Shown: positions 48,685 to 59,989 of the stretch, piece by piece | Layout: each line of letters starts with the position of its first letter | Position numbering within the stretch: position 1 is the stretch's first letter | Source of the DNA: Apricaphanius iberus | Lineage: Eukaryota > Chordata > Actinopteri > Cyprinodontiformes > Aphaniidae | Length of the DNA: 64,000 bases | NCBI GenBank assembly: GCA_028564705.1 | Contig: JAPXFQ010000831.1 | Location: 3,286,001 to 3,350,000 of the forward strand | Reading direction: 5' to 3' | The notes under the pieces: model-generated | Database searches by the model: none | What the model was told of the DNA's origin: nothing | What the model saw: the letters and a program-made list of their open reading frames with translations, nothing else | Position numbers and translations under genes: made by a program

Positions 48685-49128
48685 TTTAAAATGATCCATA
48701 GTCAGATTCTTCAAAATAACCATGAGCTTCACATTGATTGGTAATGGTTTCAAAGCAGAACCACTAACATAATTTGTAACCTTTTAGTTTTCTCTGAGAT
48801 CTTTTCTCAGTCACATATACTTTTACAGCGCTTAAACAAAAACAAATTCCTCCTGGGCCCACATGTTTGCATTATTTCTTTTAGCATAGTTTTGTAATGG
48901 ATTCTATGAGTTGAAGCTCTCGCCATGTTACGATACTCCCTTAGTGAGAACACTTACTATTGTATCCCAAATCAATTTCAGTTGTTCTATTTACATTTAC
49001 ATGAAGATTGTATAAAACAAAATGATTTCACACACCTGGGATTATCCTTCACTAAACGCACTTAACTAAAGTACTGTAGTAATATTAAGTTGGAATCTTC
49101 AGTGTATTGGGGGCCATCTCTGCCAAAA

Positions 49129-50360
49129 TTGGCAATAAATAAATAAATGTGGAAAAAAAATAAACAAATGGGTAAATACAACTGAAAATAAATAAATACA
49201 TACATCTGGAAAAACATTTGAATAAAATATTTAATTTTACAGTTATTTATTTACACATAGATTAACATTGTTGGATTGATTGAAATAAAACAGTCACCTC
49301 TGCCTCCGGATGCCTGCAGCTATTTCGTTCTCCACCTCTCGGTTGCCATGGTTACCCATGAAACCCCCCCATATTAGTCGCCTCAAGTCGATACAGAATA
49401 TTCACTAGGTACTTTGCATTGACCGTTTTTTTTATAGCAGGAAGTGGCTGTGTAAGAGGCGGGATATGACTCAGAAACAGCTGAGCACATTTCTCTGAAG
49501 AGTCTGATTCATAAAGCGGAGATTGCGTCCAGCTGTTCGTACTTCAAGTTTGATAGATCAGAAACCTACTAGGCGTAAGTAAAAAAAAAGTTGCTGAGCT
49601 TAAATACGGTTTTATTGAGGATTCTGCACAAAGTTTTATAAATCAGATCCCAGGCCTTTTCTTGACATGGAGGTCTCCTGCGAGCAACAGATCCAAATGG
49701 AGGTGGCTTAGATGGTGAGGTGCTGGGGTGCAAAGGTTTACAATTTGGAGGCTAACCCGGTTAAGCTTCTAGCTAAGCTAGCGGGAAGCCCCCTAGTAGC
49801 AACTCACAACTCAGCGCTCAGTCCCCTTTCGCATCTTGTCTTAAGTTTTGGACAACAGTTCAAAACCACCTGTCCGTGTCTCATGTTGAATTCCCCGCTC
49901 AGGACCGCGGTCAAGGCAGCCGACGTTAGCGTTCTTATGAAGATTAGCTAAAGAGCTAAAACAGACAAGCAACAAGGCAATAGCAAATGATACTAGCACA
50001 CCTTTTGAAAAAAGAGCATCACAAACATAAAAAGGAAATAACAAAAAACTAAATGAAGAGATCAAGGTCACAAATGGAAAGCCAATGAGAAATAAATCAA
50101 ATACAATAAAAAAATATATATGAAAATGAAATACTATTTTAAATAAATAAATAAATGTGGAAATATGTCACTTGTTCTTTCATATATTCCCACATATATT
50201 TATCTATTTAGCTCTTTATTCATTTGTTTTATATTGTATTGAACCAATTTATTTTCAAACTGATTAATTTGTTTATTTATATTACATTTTCTCTATTTAT
50301 TTATATATTTACAAATGTATATTACATTTTATTTATTTATTTATTCCCACATTGATAATT
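49129..50360. repeat. AT-rich AAATAAATAAATGTGG repeats, in inverted copies, with an inserted element
   Basis: AATAAATAAATAAATGTGG occurs at about 49132 and 50140, and the inverse TTATTTATTTATTCCCACAT at about 50333. This is a known kind of AT-rich fold-back repeat in fish. Between them, 49440-49652 matches the element at 13940-14065 and ends in TTTATAAATCAGATCCC. Confidence 0.55.
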
Positions 50361-51570
50361 TTTTTTAAACTTAGTTATTTACATATGTTATTGATGTTTT
50401 ATATTGAGAAGTTATATTGAGAAATGTATATTAAGAATGATCTTTTCTCTGTATTCTTACATACTGAGAGAGATGTGTGCCATTTCTTCATGATATAGTG
50501 ATAGTCTGATTATGTGACACTGTATAATATTAGGTTAGGTCGAATTAACTGATATTAGAATCCCTGGTCTAGTGTTGGAGACGACCCTCGGAGCACTGGG
50601 TGTCCATAGATTGAGCGTCTCTTATCTGACGAAGGCGCCTGGGAGTCTTGAAACTTCCCCGTAGAGACAATTGCAAGGCTGTCTGAATCTATAAAGTAGT
50701 CAGTCAGTTGGTGGAAGGCAGGATTCAACTGTTGCAAACACTCTGTAACCTGTTCCCCCTTGTTTGTGCAAACAAATTCAAGCCACCTGCAGTTTGGGTG
50801 TAGTCCCTCATGTAAATCACTGGATTCCAGTACGGGCCCAAATCCATGCCATGTGAACAGAAAAAAATTAGCATTTTCTCTGGCTGTTTTCTGGCAAGGC
50901 CACACATGTGAAAAGGCCCTGAGATGCACTGCGACGAGGCTCAGACAGAGAAAACAGAGATTAAAAACAAATTGACGGAAAAAAATATTGTAATTTTTTC
51001 TTACATAGGCACAGAAACTTCCTCTTGACATTCGCTTTCTCTCTCCTAATATTAGGTTTCAAACAACTCCTCATCTAAATTTTCCAAAGCTCTTTAAATA
51101 CAAATAAAAAACAGAACAAAACAAAACTTGAAACTTGCCCACAAATTCATGCAGTCTACTTTGTGACTGTCAGGCAGCACCAGAAATGTTCTAAACAAAT
51201 TTTCAGACACATTCTATCCATTTATCCCAAATTCTGTGGCCATTTGGTTGTGTATTTGAGTATGAAAAGGGGGCCTGGACTCCTTTTACTGAATCCACAA
51301 TCCATGTGATGACGGCTCCTTTGTTTCCTAATAGTTGATCTGTTGGTGTGCTGACCCATGAAACAAGATTAAATCACCCTCTATACCTTCTATTAAACAT
51401 AGAACATCTTGAGAATATTTCCTTCACATAGGTTCACTAGACTTCTTGTCACAATTTGTGATGAAGGGTCTATGGAGGTGTTGCATCCTGTGTGACTAAG
51501 TCTCACCACTGTTTGAGCAAATGCTTCATAGGTTATTAAGAGAGAAGATTTAAGCAGCGTTAGGTTCTGA
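50361..51570. other. Intergenic with a 158-codon minus-strand ORF of unknown nature
   Basis: 50555-51031 on the minus strand is open, with a Cys/Phe/Leu-rich hydrophobic stretch near residues 20-40 and a Ser-rich end. I recognise no domain, and no splice or promoter signal supports it. It may belong to an unrecognised repeat. Confidence 0.25.
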
Positions 51571-51700
51571 ATAGAGCTGGGTATCAATTCAAATTTCAAG
51601 AATCGATCTGATTCCGATTCTCAAGAGTTAGAATCGATTATCATAATCTGCTTCGGTCCAATCAGTTCGAATTTGATATTGATATGGGTCAGTGCTATTA
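51570..51700. mobile_element. hAT-like terminus (GCTGGGTATCAATTC type)
   Basis: GAGCTGGGTATCAATTCAAA, TTTCAAGAATCGATCTGATT and AGAATCGATTATC resemble a frequent fish hAT-like end rich in ATCGATT. The partner end was not found. Confidence 0.45.
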
Positions 51701-51829
51701 AAACCATTTTTTGAGCTTTACCGTAATTGTATGGCTGCGATTCAATGGCAAGAAAGACAAAGACAAGGACAGGTGTCACACTGTGGCAGATCATCATGTT
51801 GAATAAATTGTTCTGAAATGTATTCAAGG

Positions 51830-51965
51830 CTGCATGGTGGTGCAGCTGTTAGAACTGCGGCCTTGCATCAAGGAGGTCCTGAGTTTGGATCCCAATTTGG
51901 GCCTTTCAGCATGTGGTTTGCATATTCTCCCTGTGCTTCACGCTAAAGTCCAAAACACGACTGTT
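51830..51965. repeat. Second copy of the 46.3-kb repeat, inverted
   Basis: GCATGGTGGTGCAGCTGTTA, GAACTGCGGCCTTGCATCAA, GTTTGCATATTCTCCCTGTG and AAGTCCAAAACACGACTGTT are the reverse complement of the 46500-46680 part, diverged. Confidence 0.6.
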
Positions 51966-52552
51966 CGGTCCACTGAATACCACATTGCCGTATGTATGTT
52001 CTGCTGCATCATGTAGAACCGATAATCTGTCTGTTGTGTAGACTGCATCTTCCCTGTTAGTCGCTGCTTGTGAGAGACACCAACTGTTCTTCCACTCACC
52101 TTACCCAGCATGACAAACAAGTTTAAAGGATGCATGGATCAAATTTATTACCTAGTGTTAGGGATTCATCCACTCCGTAATTAGTGTAGTCCTATTTAAT
52201 TTCTGTCCACCAAATTGTTTCTTTTATAACAAAAATTGTAAATCTACTGTGAATGTGTTAAAGTCGGAAACTTAGTTTATCGGTTCAACATTGATTATGA
52301 CTTTAAAGTTGGAAAATTCACTTCCTCCGTTTTTTTTGACCAAATTCAAACATTAACGTTAATTGATGCTCGTTGGTTTTTGTAATTTCTTTACAGTTTT
52401 TGAGTTTCTCAGATTGGACCATGCTAACATCTTACCTTCCCACGCAGTTGAAGAATGCTGTCAGCTCAGCAGTTTTACTTCTCACTTTAATTCTGTGATG
52501 TGTGAATCTGTTTGTCAATAGATGCATGAATGAATGTAGTGTGAAGCACTTC

Positions 52553-54691
52553 TTGGGGCCCTCTCGACTAGATAGCTTGGTCGCAATTACATAAAAACAA
52601 TAAGGAAATGGGCCTCCTAATTAATTATTCGATTATTAAAGATCCAACTTCCATAGCCACCAATCTGAACAGTTTCTTTATAAATTCTGTGAAAGAGATT
52701 ACACAGCACTTTAATCCATCTTTGTGCTCTGACAATGTCTCTGATCCACATCAGCCTGCATTCAAAATCACTGAGATCTCAGACTATGAAGTATCAAAAA
52801 TTATTGTTGGCATGAAAAATTCAAAAGCTCTTGATACATTTGGTCTGAATACACATTTCTTTACGGGTACAAGGATCATCTAATACGTCCAATAACCCAT
52901 CTTCGTAATATGTCTTTTAATCGTTCTATAGTCCCTGCAGATTGGAAAGTAGCTGCAGCGACACCAATACTAAAATCAGGTGCTACAACAGGCATGTCTA
53001 ATTATAGACCTATCAGTATACTTCCCGTTATTTCAAAAATAGCAGAGAAGTGGGTAGTCAGGCAGTTGACAGCCTATCTGGAAAATGTACAACCTTCACT
53101 ACATCCATTACAATTCGATTTTTGGACCCATCACTCCACCGACACTGCCCTGTGTGTGTTAACAGAAAACATAAAAGGGTTGCTTGACAAGAGTCCTTGT
53201 GTCGGGGCTGTCTTCTTAGATTTGAAGAAAGCCTTTGACTCTGTTAACCATCAGATTTTATCCAGGTTGACTCAATTTAACATCTCTGATCAAGCACTTT
53301 TATGGTTTAAATCCTACCTGTCCCACAGGAAACAGTATGTGGTAGTAGATGGTGTCAAATGTCCTTGTCTAGATTCTGGAGAGTGGTGTTCCGCCGGGGT
53401 CTGTTCTTAGGCCGGTTCTGTTCTCACTTTTTATCAATAACCTACCAAATTCATGTCCAAACGTCTTCTCGCAAATATATGCGGATGACGCAGTAATTTA
53501 CACTCAAGCAAAAACGATCCAACAAGCAGCTGTTGACGTTACAGCTTGCCTTTCTCATGTGCAGGACTGGCTCAGGAATTCATGCCTCATGTTGAACACC
53601 AGAAAAACAGTTTGCATTTACTTCTCAAAACGCCATGTCAACATAAGCAGCTCAAATGTCTTCCTGAATGGAGAGGAACTTCATCTGGTCTCAGAATTTA
53701 AATACCTTGGGGTAGTCCTTGATTCAACACTCTGCTTTAAAAGTCATGTTAAAAAAGTAGTAACGGTTGTCAAATTCAATCTTCAAAATTTTCGGCACAT
53801 TCGAAATAATTTAACTATGGATGCAGCTTAAACATTCTTTTTTTTCTATGATTATTTCTCACTTTGATTACTGTGTGACTACCTGGTCTCTTGCTTGCCT
53901 CACAACACTTAAAACCATAGAAAGTCTATATAAAAAGGCATTAAAAACATTAGATAAAAAATCGTTATCCCACCATCACTGTCAAGTTCTACAAAAACAT
54001 AAATTATTGGATTTTCAAAATATTATTAAATTGAAAATGGTCTGATTTACAAGGTCCTTCACTCCCTTGCTCCGCCAAGGTCCTTCACTCCCTTGCTCCG
54101 CCAAGGTCCTTCACTCCCTTGTTCCGCCACCTCTGAAAGATTTTATTAAATTTAAAGACAGTTCTCTGAGGACCACGCGAGCCTCTACCAGAGGAGACGT
54201 GATAATATCTCACAGGCGCACCACCTTCGGTCAGACGGTCCTGTCTGTCCGGGGTGGGAACCTGTTGAATAGTCTTCCTCTATCACTAAGAGAATGTACT
54301 ACATATAGCTGTTTTAAAGTCCAATTGAAGAAATGGCTATTGGCAAATCAATGTTGCACACATTAGTATGTTTTATCCTTCTTTAAATTGTTTAATTTCG
54401 TAATGAGTACATGGATGAGTGTTGTAAAGTTGAATATAGTCTTGTGTGAATATTGTATATAGGATTTAGCTATTTTATAAATTGACTGTAGATGTAAATT
54501 TTATTCTGCAATGTTTTTGTAAGCTTTTGTTGTGAGCCGTGTGATTCTAGCCCGTGGGACTACAGATGGAAATTAGCCCTTGGCTATAATCCGACATGTT
54601 TACATGCATGTTCTACATGTTTTGTTCATTAACATGCACTATCCCAATCAAATAAAGTAAAAAAAAATAATAATAATAAAAAAATAAAATA
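52553..54691 (+). mobile_element. 5'-truncated LINE (reverse transcriptase part) with target duplication
   Basis: A chain of frames encodes a non-LTR reverse transcriptase: 52608-52883; 52910-53410 (NYRPISILPVISKIAEK, FLDLKKAFDSVNHQIL = catalytic block A); then, after a frameshift near 53383, GVPPGSVLRPVLFSLFINNL and YADDAVIY (YADD at 53478-53489), and 53559-53831 (EFKYLGVVLDSTL). Further C-terminal pieces run to 54366. An AT-rich tail with TAA repeats ends at 54691. AAGCACTTC flanks it at 52544-52552 and 54692-54700. Stops and shifts make it inactive. Confidence 0.85.
54051..54128 (+). repeat. 26-bp tandem triplication inside the LINE
   Basis: Three copies of AAGGTCCTTCACTCCCTTGC + TCCGCC at 54051-54076, 54077-54102 and 54103-54128 (last with one change). 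The unit is not a multiple of three, so each copy shifts the frame. Confidence 0.95.
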
Positions 54692-54878
54692 AAGCACTTC
54701 ACAGGTACAGGCCTTTTAGCATTCTGAGTAATTAATAAGCAGCACCTTCCACCCATTTATTTTACTCTTCCTTTCCTTTCTTTCTTGGTAAATGACTTGC
54801 CCTTCTTAACATTTTTTTACATTTTTTCATGCCTCCTTTTGTTTAAGAAAAACATCTTCAGTTGGCTGTTTTAGATAT

Positions 54879-55922
54879 TTAAAGGGGCTATATCATGCTA
54901 TTTTGAAGCTTTCAACTTCTGGAATAGATATAGATAGGCCATAGATATTCTTATATAGTATTATTTTGTTCTGAAACATAACTTTCGTCCAGGAGTTATT
55001 GTTGGACCAGGAAGTAAGACGCCTTGTTTGTCTATAAACCCGCCTCCTGTCCCCCTCCCCCGCTCCAATCCTCTCCCCTCACAGTGAGTGCAGCGTCATT
55101 CTGACTGTTTGAGAAAAACAGTCTTATGTAGACCAGGAGTTCGACAGTGAATTTGAATTGCACCAAGCACCACTATGAAACTTTGCTGTATTAAAGGCTC
55201 GAACATTTGGTTTATTTATTTATTTATTTTTTTGTAAAAACCAGAGTCAATAACGCTTATTTCAGCTGCTAAATGTACCAGGTTTAGACGGAGCCCATGC
55301 AGACTTTAAACGTAGCCCAAACCAGCACAGCTGAGTCCAGTAGGCAATCTGAGATGCTACAGATCAATTAATTAACATCACAATGCTGTTATAAGATCAC
55401 GTAAGCTGCTTGATAAATGGCTAACACATATTAGCAACTTACTTCTCTGTCCATCGGGCGTCTTTGTTGTTGGAAGTGATCCAGCTGCTGTTCTTTAGAA
55501 ATGTAGAATAAAGTCCTGTACTCCAATTTGCCAAATAGGCGTTTCCACAGACATTTACGAAAGTAAAATTCCCCAAAAAAATTGGCTCCAGCTGCTAATA
55601 CCGGAGCAGCTATGAGCTTTGAGTAGGGGGATGGTCTGTTTGCAACTCTACCAGAGGTAAGCTTCTCTGTCTGCAGTGGCAGTGTAGACACCTCTAGCAC
55701 TCACTAGCGGTAACATAGTGACGTAAAATACGTCACTATGTTACCACTCACTCGTTTTCCAGAGAGGGCGCTGCAGATGCTCAGAGAGCAAGATTCAGGA
55801 GGATTACTCAGACATGTGTGAATTAAGCCAAAAATCACACTTTTTTTTTAATGAGAAAATTGCAGTACCAGATCTATGAAAACTCAAAAAAAAAAAATTT
55901 TTGCCGGACATAGGCCCTTTAA
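54879..55922. mobile_element. TTAA-flanked non-autonomous DNA transposon
   Basis: TTAA lies at 54879-54882 and 55919-55922. The ends AGGGGCTATATCATGC and the complement of CCGGACATAGGCCCT share AGGG.CTAT. TTAA target use fits piggyBac or Kolobok superfamilies. 1044 bp, non-coding, with a perfect 17-bp-arm palindrome at 55709-55745. Confidence 0.6.
55709..55745. repeat. Perfect palindrome (17-bp arms, AAA loop)
   Basis: GGTAACATAGTGACGTA, then AAA, then the exact complement TACGTCACTATGTTACC. The arms contain TGACGTA/TACGTCA, a CRE/ATF-like motif. Confidence 0.95.
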
Positions 55923-56880
55923 AAGTAGATTGGAAACATTCAAAAGACAGAGCGGCACCCATAACTATCCCCTGCCTCAACTCTTACACACACTCCTAAT
56001 CATAAAGCCAGGTCGTATTAAGTAATCTAATATTATCCCCCTCAGTGCCTTACATATAGTCCCGATATTTGGTCCCACAAGGTTAAAAACACTGCACACC
56101 ATAGAGTAAAGGGAATGAGGTCAGGGGTTGTCCTGGTCTAATCTACTCCTCACTAAGGTCTATTAAGTACTCTGATGATCTACATGACATTATCCCTGGA
56201 CGCAAAAAGGAATTATTTCAAATTACTTAGAAATATTCCCATCACACCAACTAACTTTCTTTTATTGTTAGTAGTTGTTTTTCTTGATTACTTATTGTTT
56301 TTCTGAAGGAGGAGAGAGTTCACACTGAGGAAGATTCATTACATTATTGATTTACATTTTTAAACTATTTAAATAAAGGCCAGAGACATAGGTCATTTTC
56401 TGGTTACATTTAAAATCACCACCTCTGTCAAGGGAGCCCAACCAGCTGAGAGCTCAAATATAATCTGAAACCCGCATGTCCATGGAAACACACTGATCTG
56501 TGCCAAAAATTTGATAATACACTGTAATCGTATTTCAAATCGACAGTTGACAACAGCAGGCATAGGAAATAAAAATGAAATGTAACCCACCACACAGATA
56601 ATTGCCTCTATCTGTGCCTGTAGTGAGATTCAAGCAGCATGCTAAACAACACAATACTAATCGGCAACAGATATAGCTTCGGATATAGCTTCAGAAAAAA
56701 AAAAAGAAATGGTTAAAGAAGCAACAAAAACATCATCCAAATGTTATATATATCTTTAATAAATTATTCTGATTGAGCTTAGAAATAAAAATGATCAGAA
56801 AATTGTGACTAATAATTATTGAAATCCAACGCACTCAAATTTATTTTCACAGCAATGAGTGGAACAAAGACCTCTACCAC

Positions 56881-56930
56881 CAACCTAACCCTCCCTCCCT
56901 TGTACAACAAGTGGAGGAGGTGTTAGGTTG
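56881..56930. repeat. Inverted repeat upstream of the NK-lysin gene
   Basis: CAACCTAAC at 56881-56889 and GTTAGGTTG at 56922-56930, with inner CTCC/GGAG symmetry. It lies about 70 bp upstream of the TATA-like box. Confidence 0.7.
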
Positions 56931-56999
56931 GGGGATGAATCTGCAACCAACAACTATTGATAGTACGGGGAGCTGCTACAAGCCTTTATCTTGGTTTGG

Positions 57000-57010
57000 C
57001 ATAAATACTG
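57000..57010 (+). promoter_or_regulatory. TATA-like box of the NK-lysin gene
   Basis: ATAAATA at 57001-57007, 60 nt upstream of the ATG. This would place transcription start near 57030 and give a short 5'UTR. This is inference from spacing. Confidence 0.5.
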
Positions 57011-57066
57011 GGTCATCTCCACCAACTTTGGTCAATGCATCCAGAGGACACAACTCATAGTCAGCA

Positions 57067-57115
57067 ATGAAGAACTGCTCGTCCCTCCTCATGTGCATCT
57101 TTCTGGGCTGTTCTG
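57067..57115 (+). CDS. nkl: nkl exon 1 (signal peptide)
   Basis: ATG plus 15 codons, ending in a split codon. Encodes KNCSSLLMCIFLGCS. Donor GTAAGG at 57116. Confidence 0.88.
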
Positions 57116-58427
57116 GTAAGGCTTCACTACACATTTTCTTTTCTGTTAGATGTATATTTGCAAAAATATGTACAGATCATTTCAGTATAAGCTTTACATC
57201 AATTTCACGGTTTAACCTTTTCAGTCTGGACAGTCCATGCAATGAGTTTACAGGTCAGGATCGATGGTGATGAACTGGGAGAACCTATTGTGGATGTAGA
57301 AGGGGTAAGGATTTAAAAAATGTGGGTTACAAAGCGTTTAGCAGTCATTTTAAGACAATAATGAATTCAATAAATAGCTGATTGTTCTGAGATTTTTATA
57401 ATGACTTCTTCTGTCTTTGTATTTTTTTCTGTCTATTATATCTATATAATAAAGTATTTTCAAAAAAGTGAGCACATTGGTGAATAAAACTGTAACTGAA
57501 AAGGGGAACATTTTTACTTTAACCCACAAAAGAAACCAATAGGCACTATAATGTAGTATGTAATGTGGTGGAGTTATTCAGTAAGCATGAGAAATTCTTG
57601 GCAGGTCATCCAATCAATGCAAGAGCTCCATGAATTGCCTCTTTTATTAATGGGTTCTCATGTTGTATTTGTTTTTAAATTTCATATTCTTAATTTAATT
57701 TAAGCTTCAATTACTAATAGCATTTATTTTAGTGATGGTCTGTTTTACTAGTCATACTGTTATCATGTCTTTGGTTTCTTTACCACTGAATCATGTAAAG
57801 CGCCTTGAATTGTCTTGTGTTGAAAGTGTGCTATATAAATAACATTGCCCTGCCCTGTTAAAATGCAAAGAGTTACTGTAATAAAAATAACGACAGATTT
57901 ATGTTTAAAACTTTCTTTTCCAACTTTTGATTTAGCTTCCTGGAATTTGCTGGGGGTGCAAGTGGGCTTTGAAAAAGGTGAAAAAAACTATTGTCCCAAC
58001 CACCGATACAGAGGTATTGTCAAGACAACTCAAATGCACCAACATCCGTTAGACCTAATAGGACAGAGAGGTCAAATGTCATATTACTTATTTCTGCAGA
58101 CCATTAAGAAAAACCTGAGAGCTGTCTGCGACGAGCTTGGGCTCCTTAAATCAAAGTGCCACAAATTTGTGGAGTCGCACCTCGGACTCCTGATTGAGGA
58201 GCTGACGACGACTGATAATGTGAAAACAATTTGCATCAAAGCAAAAGCATGCAAGTAAGTTGCCACAGATCTGCTAACACAGGGCATGGTGGAATTGATA
58301 GTTTTACACAGCAACACTTTATCTTGCTCATTCTTTTCTGTGTTTTTTCTTTAGGCCAAAAGAGATGGATCTGATCTATCGAAACACAGAAGAATCCCGA
58401 TGCATGAAGCTCACTGAAGTCGCCTGA
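57067..58427 (+). CDS. nkl: NK-lysin/granulysin-type saposin-B antimicrobial peptide precursor
   Basis: Five exons, all GT-AG and in phase: 57067-57115, 57225-57304, 57936-58013, 58100-58254, 58355-58427; 144 aa, TGA at 58425-58427. Residues 1-22 form a hydrophobic signal peptide (M1 to about A22), 23-43 a short acidic pro-segment, and 44-121 the saposin-B domain with six cysteines (C48, C51, C79, C89, C114, C120) and many lysines; 122-144 is a C-terminal tail with a further Cys137. Family knowledge: these peptides are made by cytotoxic lymphocytes, stored in granules, and disrupt bacterial and other membranes; the disulfides pair 1-6, 2-5 and 3-4. LPGICWGCKW and IEELTTTDNVKTICIKAKAC are close to fish NK-lysins. 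Fish often carry several paralogues; only one is visible here. Start chosen because the ATG gives a proper signal peptide just after the TATA-like box. Confidence 0.93.
57225..57304 (+). CDS. nkl: nkl exon 2 (end of signal peptide, pro-segment)
   Basis: Acceptor CTTTTCAG, donor GTAAGG. Encodes VWTVHAMSLQVRIDGDELGE and an acidic end. 80 bp, phase 1 to phase 0. Confidence 0.88.
57750..57862 (+). mobile_element. LINE 3' tail in nkl intron 2
   Basis: AATCATGTAAAGCGCCTTGA, GAAAGTGTGCTATATAAATA and GCCCTGCCCTG match the tails at 14515-14590 and 58440-58556. Confidence 0.65.
57936..58013 (+). CDS. nkl: nkl exon 3 (start of saposin domain)
   Basis: Acceptor GATTTAG, donor GTATTG. 26 codons with C48 and C51 and the cationic helix-1 region. 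Confidence 0.92.
58100..58254 (+). CDS. nkl: nkl exon 4 (saposin core)
   Basis: Acceptor TTTCTGCAG, donor GTAAGT. Encodes cysteines 3-6 of the saposin fold (C79, C89, C114, C120). Confidence 0.95.
58355..58427 (+). CDS. nkl: nkl exon 5 (C-terminal tail, stop)
   Basis: Acceptor TTTCTTTAG. It completes the Lys codon and encodes PKEMDLIYRNTEESRCMKLT and the last residues before TGA. Confidence 0.9.
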
Positions 58428-58560
58428 AATATGTTTCTAATGTGTTTTATGCTTTAACTGCTGCTTTTGTTTTATTTGTTCCCCTAATGACGCAAAGGAT
58501 CTTGAATTGCCTTGTTGCTGAAAGTGTGCTATACAAATAAAGTTGCCTTGCCTTGACATT
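58428..58560 (+). other. nkl: nkl 3'UTR, made of a LINE tail that supplies AATAAA
   Basis: From 13 nt after the stop the sequence is the retroelement tail (GGATCTTGAATTGCCTTGTT, GAAAGTGTGCTATACAAATA). AATAAA at 58536-58541 is about 110 nt after the stop and is the first canonical poly(A) signal downstream of the gene. Confidence 0.65.
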
Positions 58561-59690
58561 CCATGCTTGGATGGAGACCTATAACATAAATGCTGCTTTT
58601 ATCTGAACCTCCTCAGCAGTTTAATGCAAACAAAAATATATTTTTCTTGGCTTACCTTTACTCAAGCATGTCTGCAGGGTTTATTTCTGTTCATATTGCA
58701 GACAACTGAGCAACCACTTTGGTTTGATATCATTATGTCCATTTGTGAGAGGAAAAAAAAATCCTTCAGACATTTTTTGTGTCTTGGCTCATAGATAAAA
58801 TGGTTAGAATGGTTTCTGATTTGTGATATCAGTCTCTGCTGGCAGACTCACAGAACACCTGAATAGTTTGCTCCTGGAACACATAATCAATTCAATTAAT
58901 ACCTGTAAACATTTAGAGGAAATCCTACTGGATGCAACATCTGCATCACTTCTTCACAAAGTAAATCTAAGCTAATTCAAAGAAACCGGTTAAATTTTGT
59001 TTTCTCCCAACCGCCGCCTTTGCAACACACACCTCTTTAATGGCCTGTTAAGTCAAATAGCAAATCAACCAATATTAGTCAGCAGCTCAATTTCGTCATC
59101 AGTGAAAACCATGACTGATGTGGAAACATCTAGAAAGGGAACAAAAAAAAGCAGAAGATTGTAGACTTCATGCCTTCAAACTCAGGTGTGAAAAAGGTGA
59201 CAACTAAAATCATGTAAAGGGAGATGGTGGGAGGGTCTGCAGGCACCCCCCAAAGAAACGTTTGGTGATTATAACGGAAAAAGACACTTGCTTCAAATGA
59301 AAGAGCACATTTGTTGACAGTGAGTTCAAATGCACAATACAAAAGAACATTCCTATCTTAAGTGCAAAGTGGTCTAGCGTTTAAAACAGTAAACAACTGC
59401 AGCTGATGAGCAAAACTGAGCCCTGGTTCTGAACTATTGTACAGTATTATCGTAGTAAACAATAGTCCAATTGTATTTTTAATGTGTCTCAAGGTTTTCA
59501 GTTATTTATAAAGCTTTGTTAACATTTTATGTGATATTGCCACATTTAATAACTTTGATATTCTTCAACTGCAGTCACTGTTCACTGTCTCGGTACAAAC
59601 ATTGTGAATACAATATATTGTTGAATCTAGCTTTACTCATTCTTTTCTAATAAAGTGGTGCATATAAACTTCTTTTACATTTATCTTATA
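58561..59690. other. Intergenic, nothing recognised
   Basis: AT-rich, no coding potential or clear repeat seen on either strand. Confidence 0.45.
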
Positions 59691-59694
59691 CAGG

Positions 59695-59800
59695 TGCTGG
59701 TCATGGTCATATCATGAAAAAGTTCATCTATTTCAGTAAATCAATTCAAAAATTGACCAGAAAATCTTATTTCTCATAGGCTGGGAGTCCATGTTTTTTT
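59695..59800. mobile_element. Tc1/mariner terminal relic
   Basis: GGTGCTGGTCATGGTCATAT, CATGAAAAAGTTCATCTATT and TTCAGTAAATCAATTCAAAA are the same terminus type as at 17540. Confidence 0.5.
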
Positions 59801-59989
59801 TTGGGGGTAAACTCTATGCAGGCTTTCATATGTCTTGCACTGAGGAGAGACTTGTGTTCCGCCACTATGCCTTAAATCCCAGACTGGCGGAGGGCTGCAG
59901 TGATAGTTAACTTCCATGGCAAGACATGGAATTGTGTCTGTGGATTGTGTCTTTTATATGAATACAATGTGTAAACATTATTTGGAAAA

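Noticed and set aside
49712..49951. Possible single-exon gene near 49.7 kb
   Set aside because: It is a short frame in sequence that looks like a retroelement leader (AGCTAAGCTAGC-type). No protein family recognised.
57845..58258. Single continuous ORF through nkl exons 3 and 4
   Set aside because: It reads through intron 3 and is in the wrong frame over exon 3. Splicing at 58013/58100 restores the saposin cysteines.
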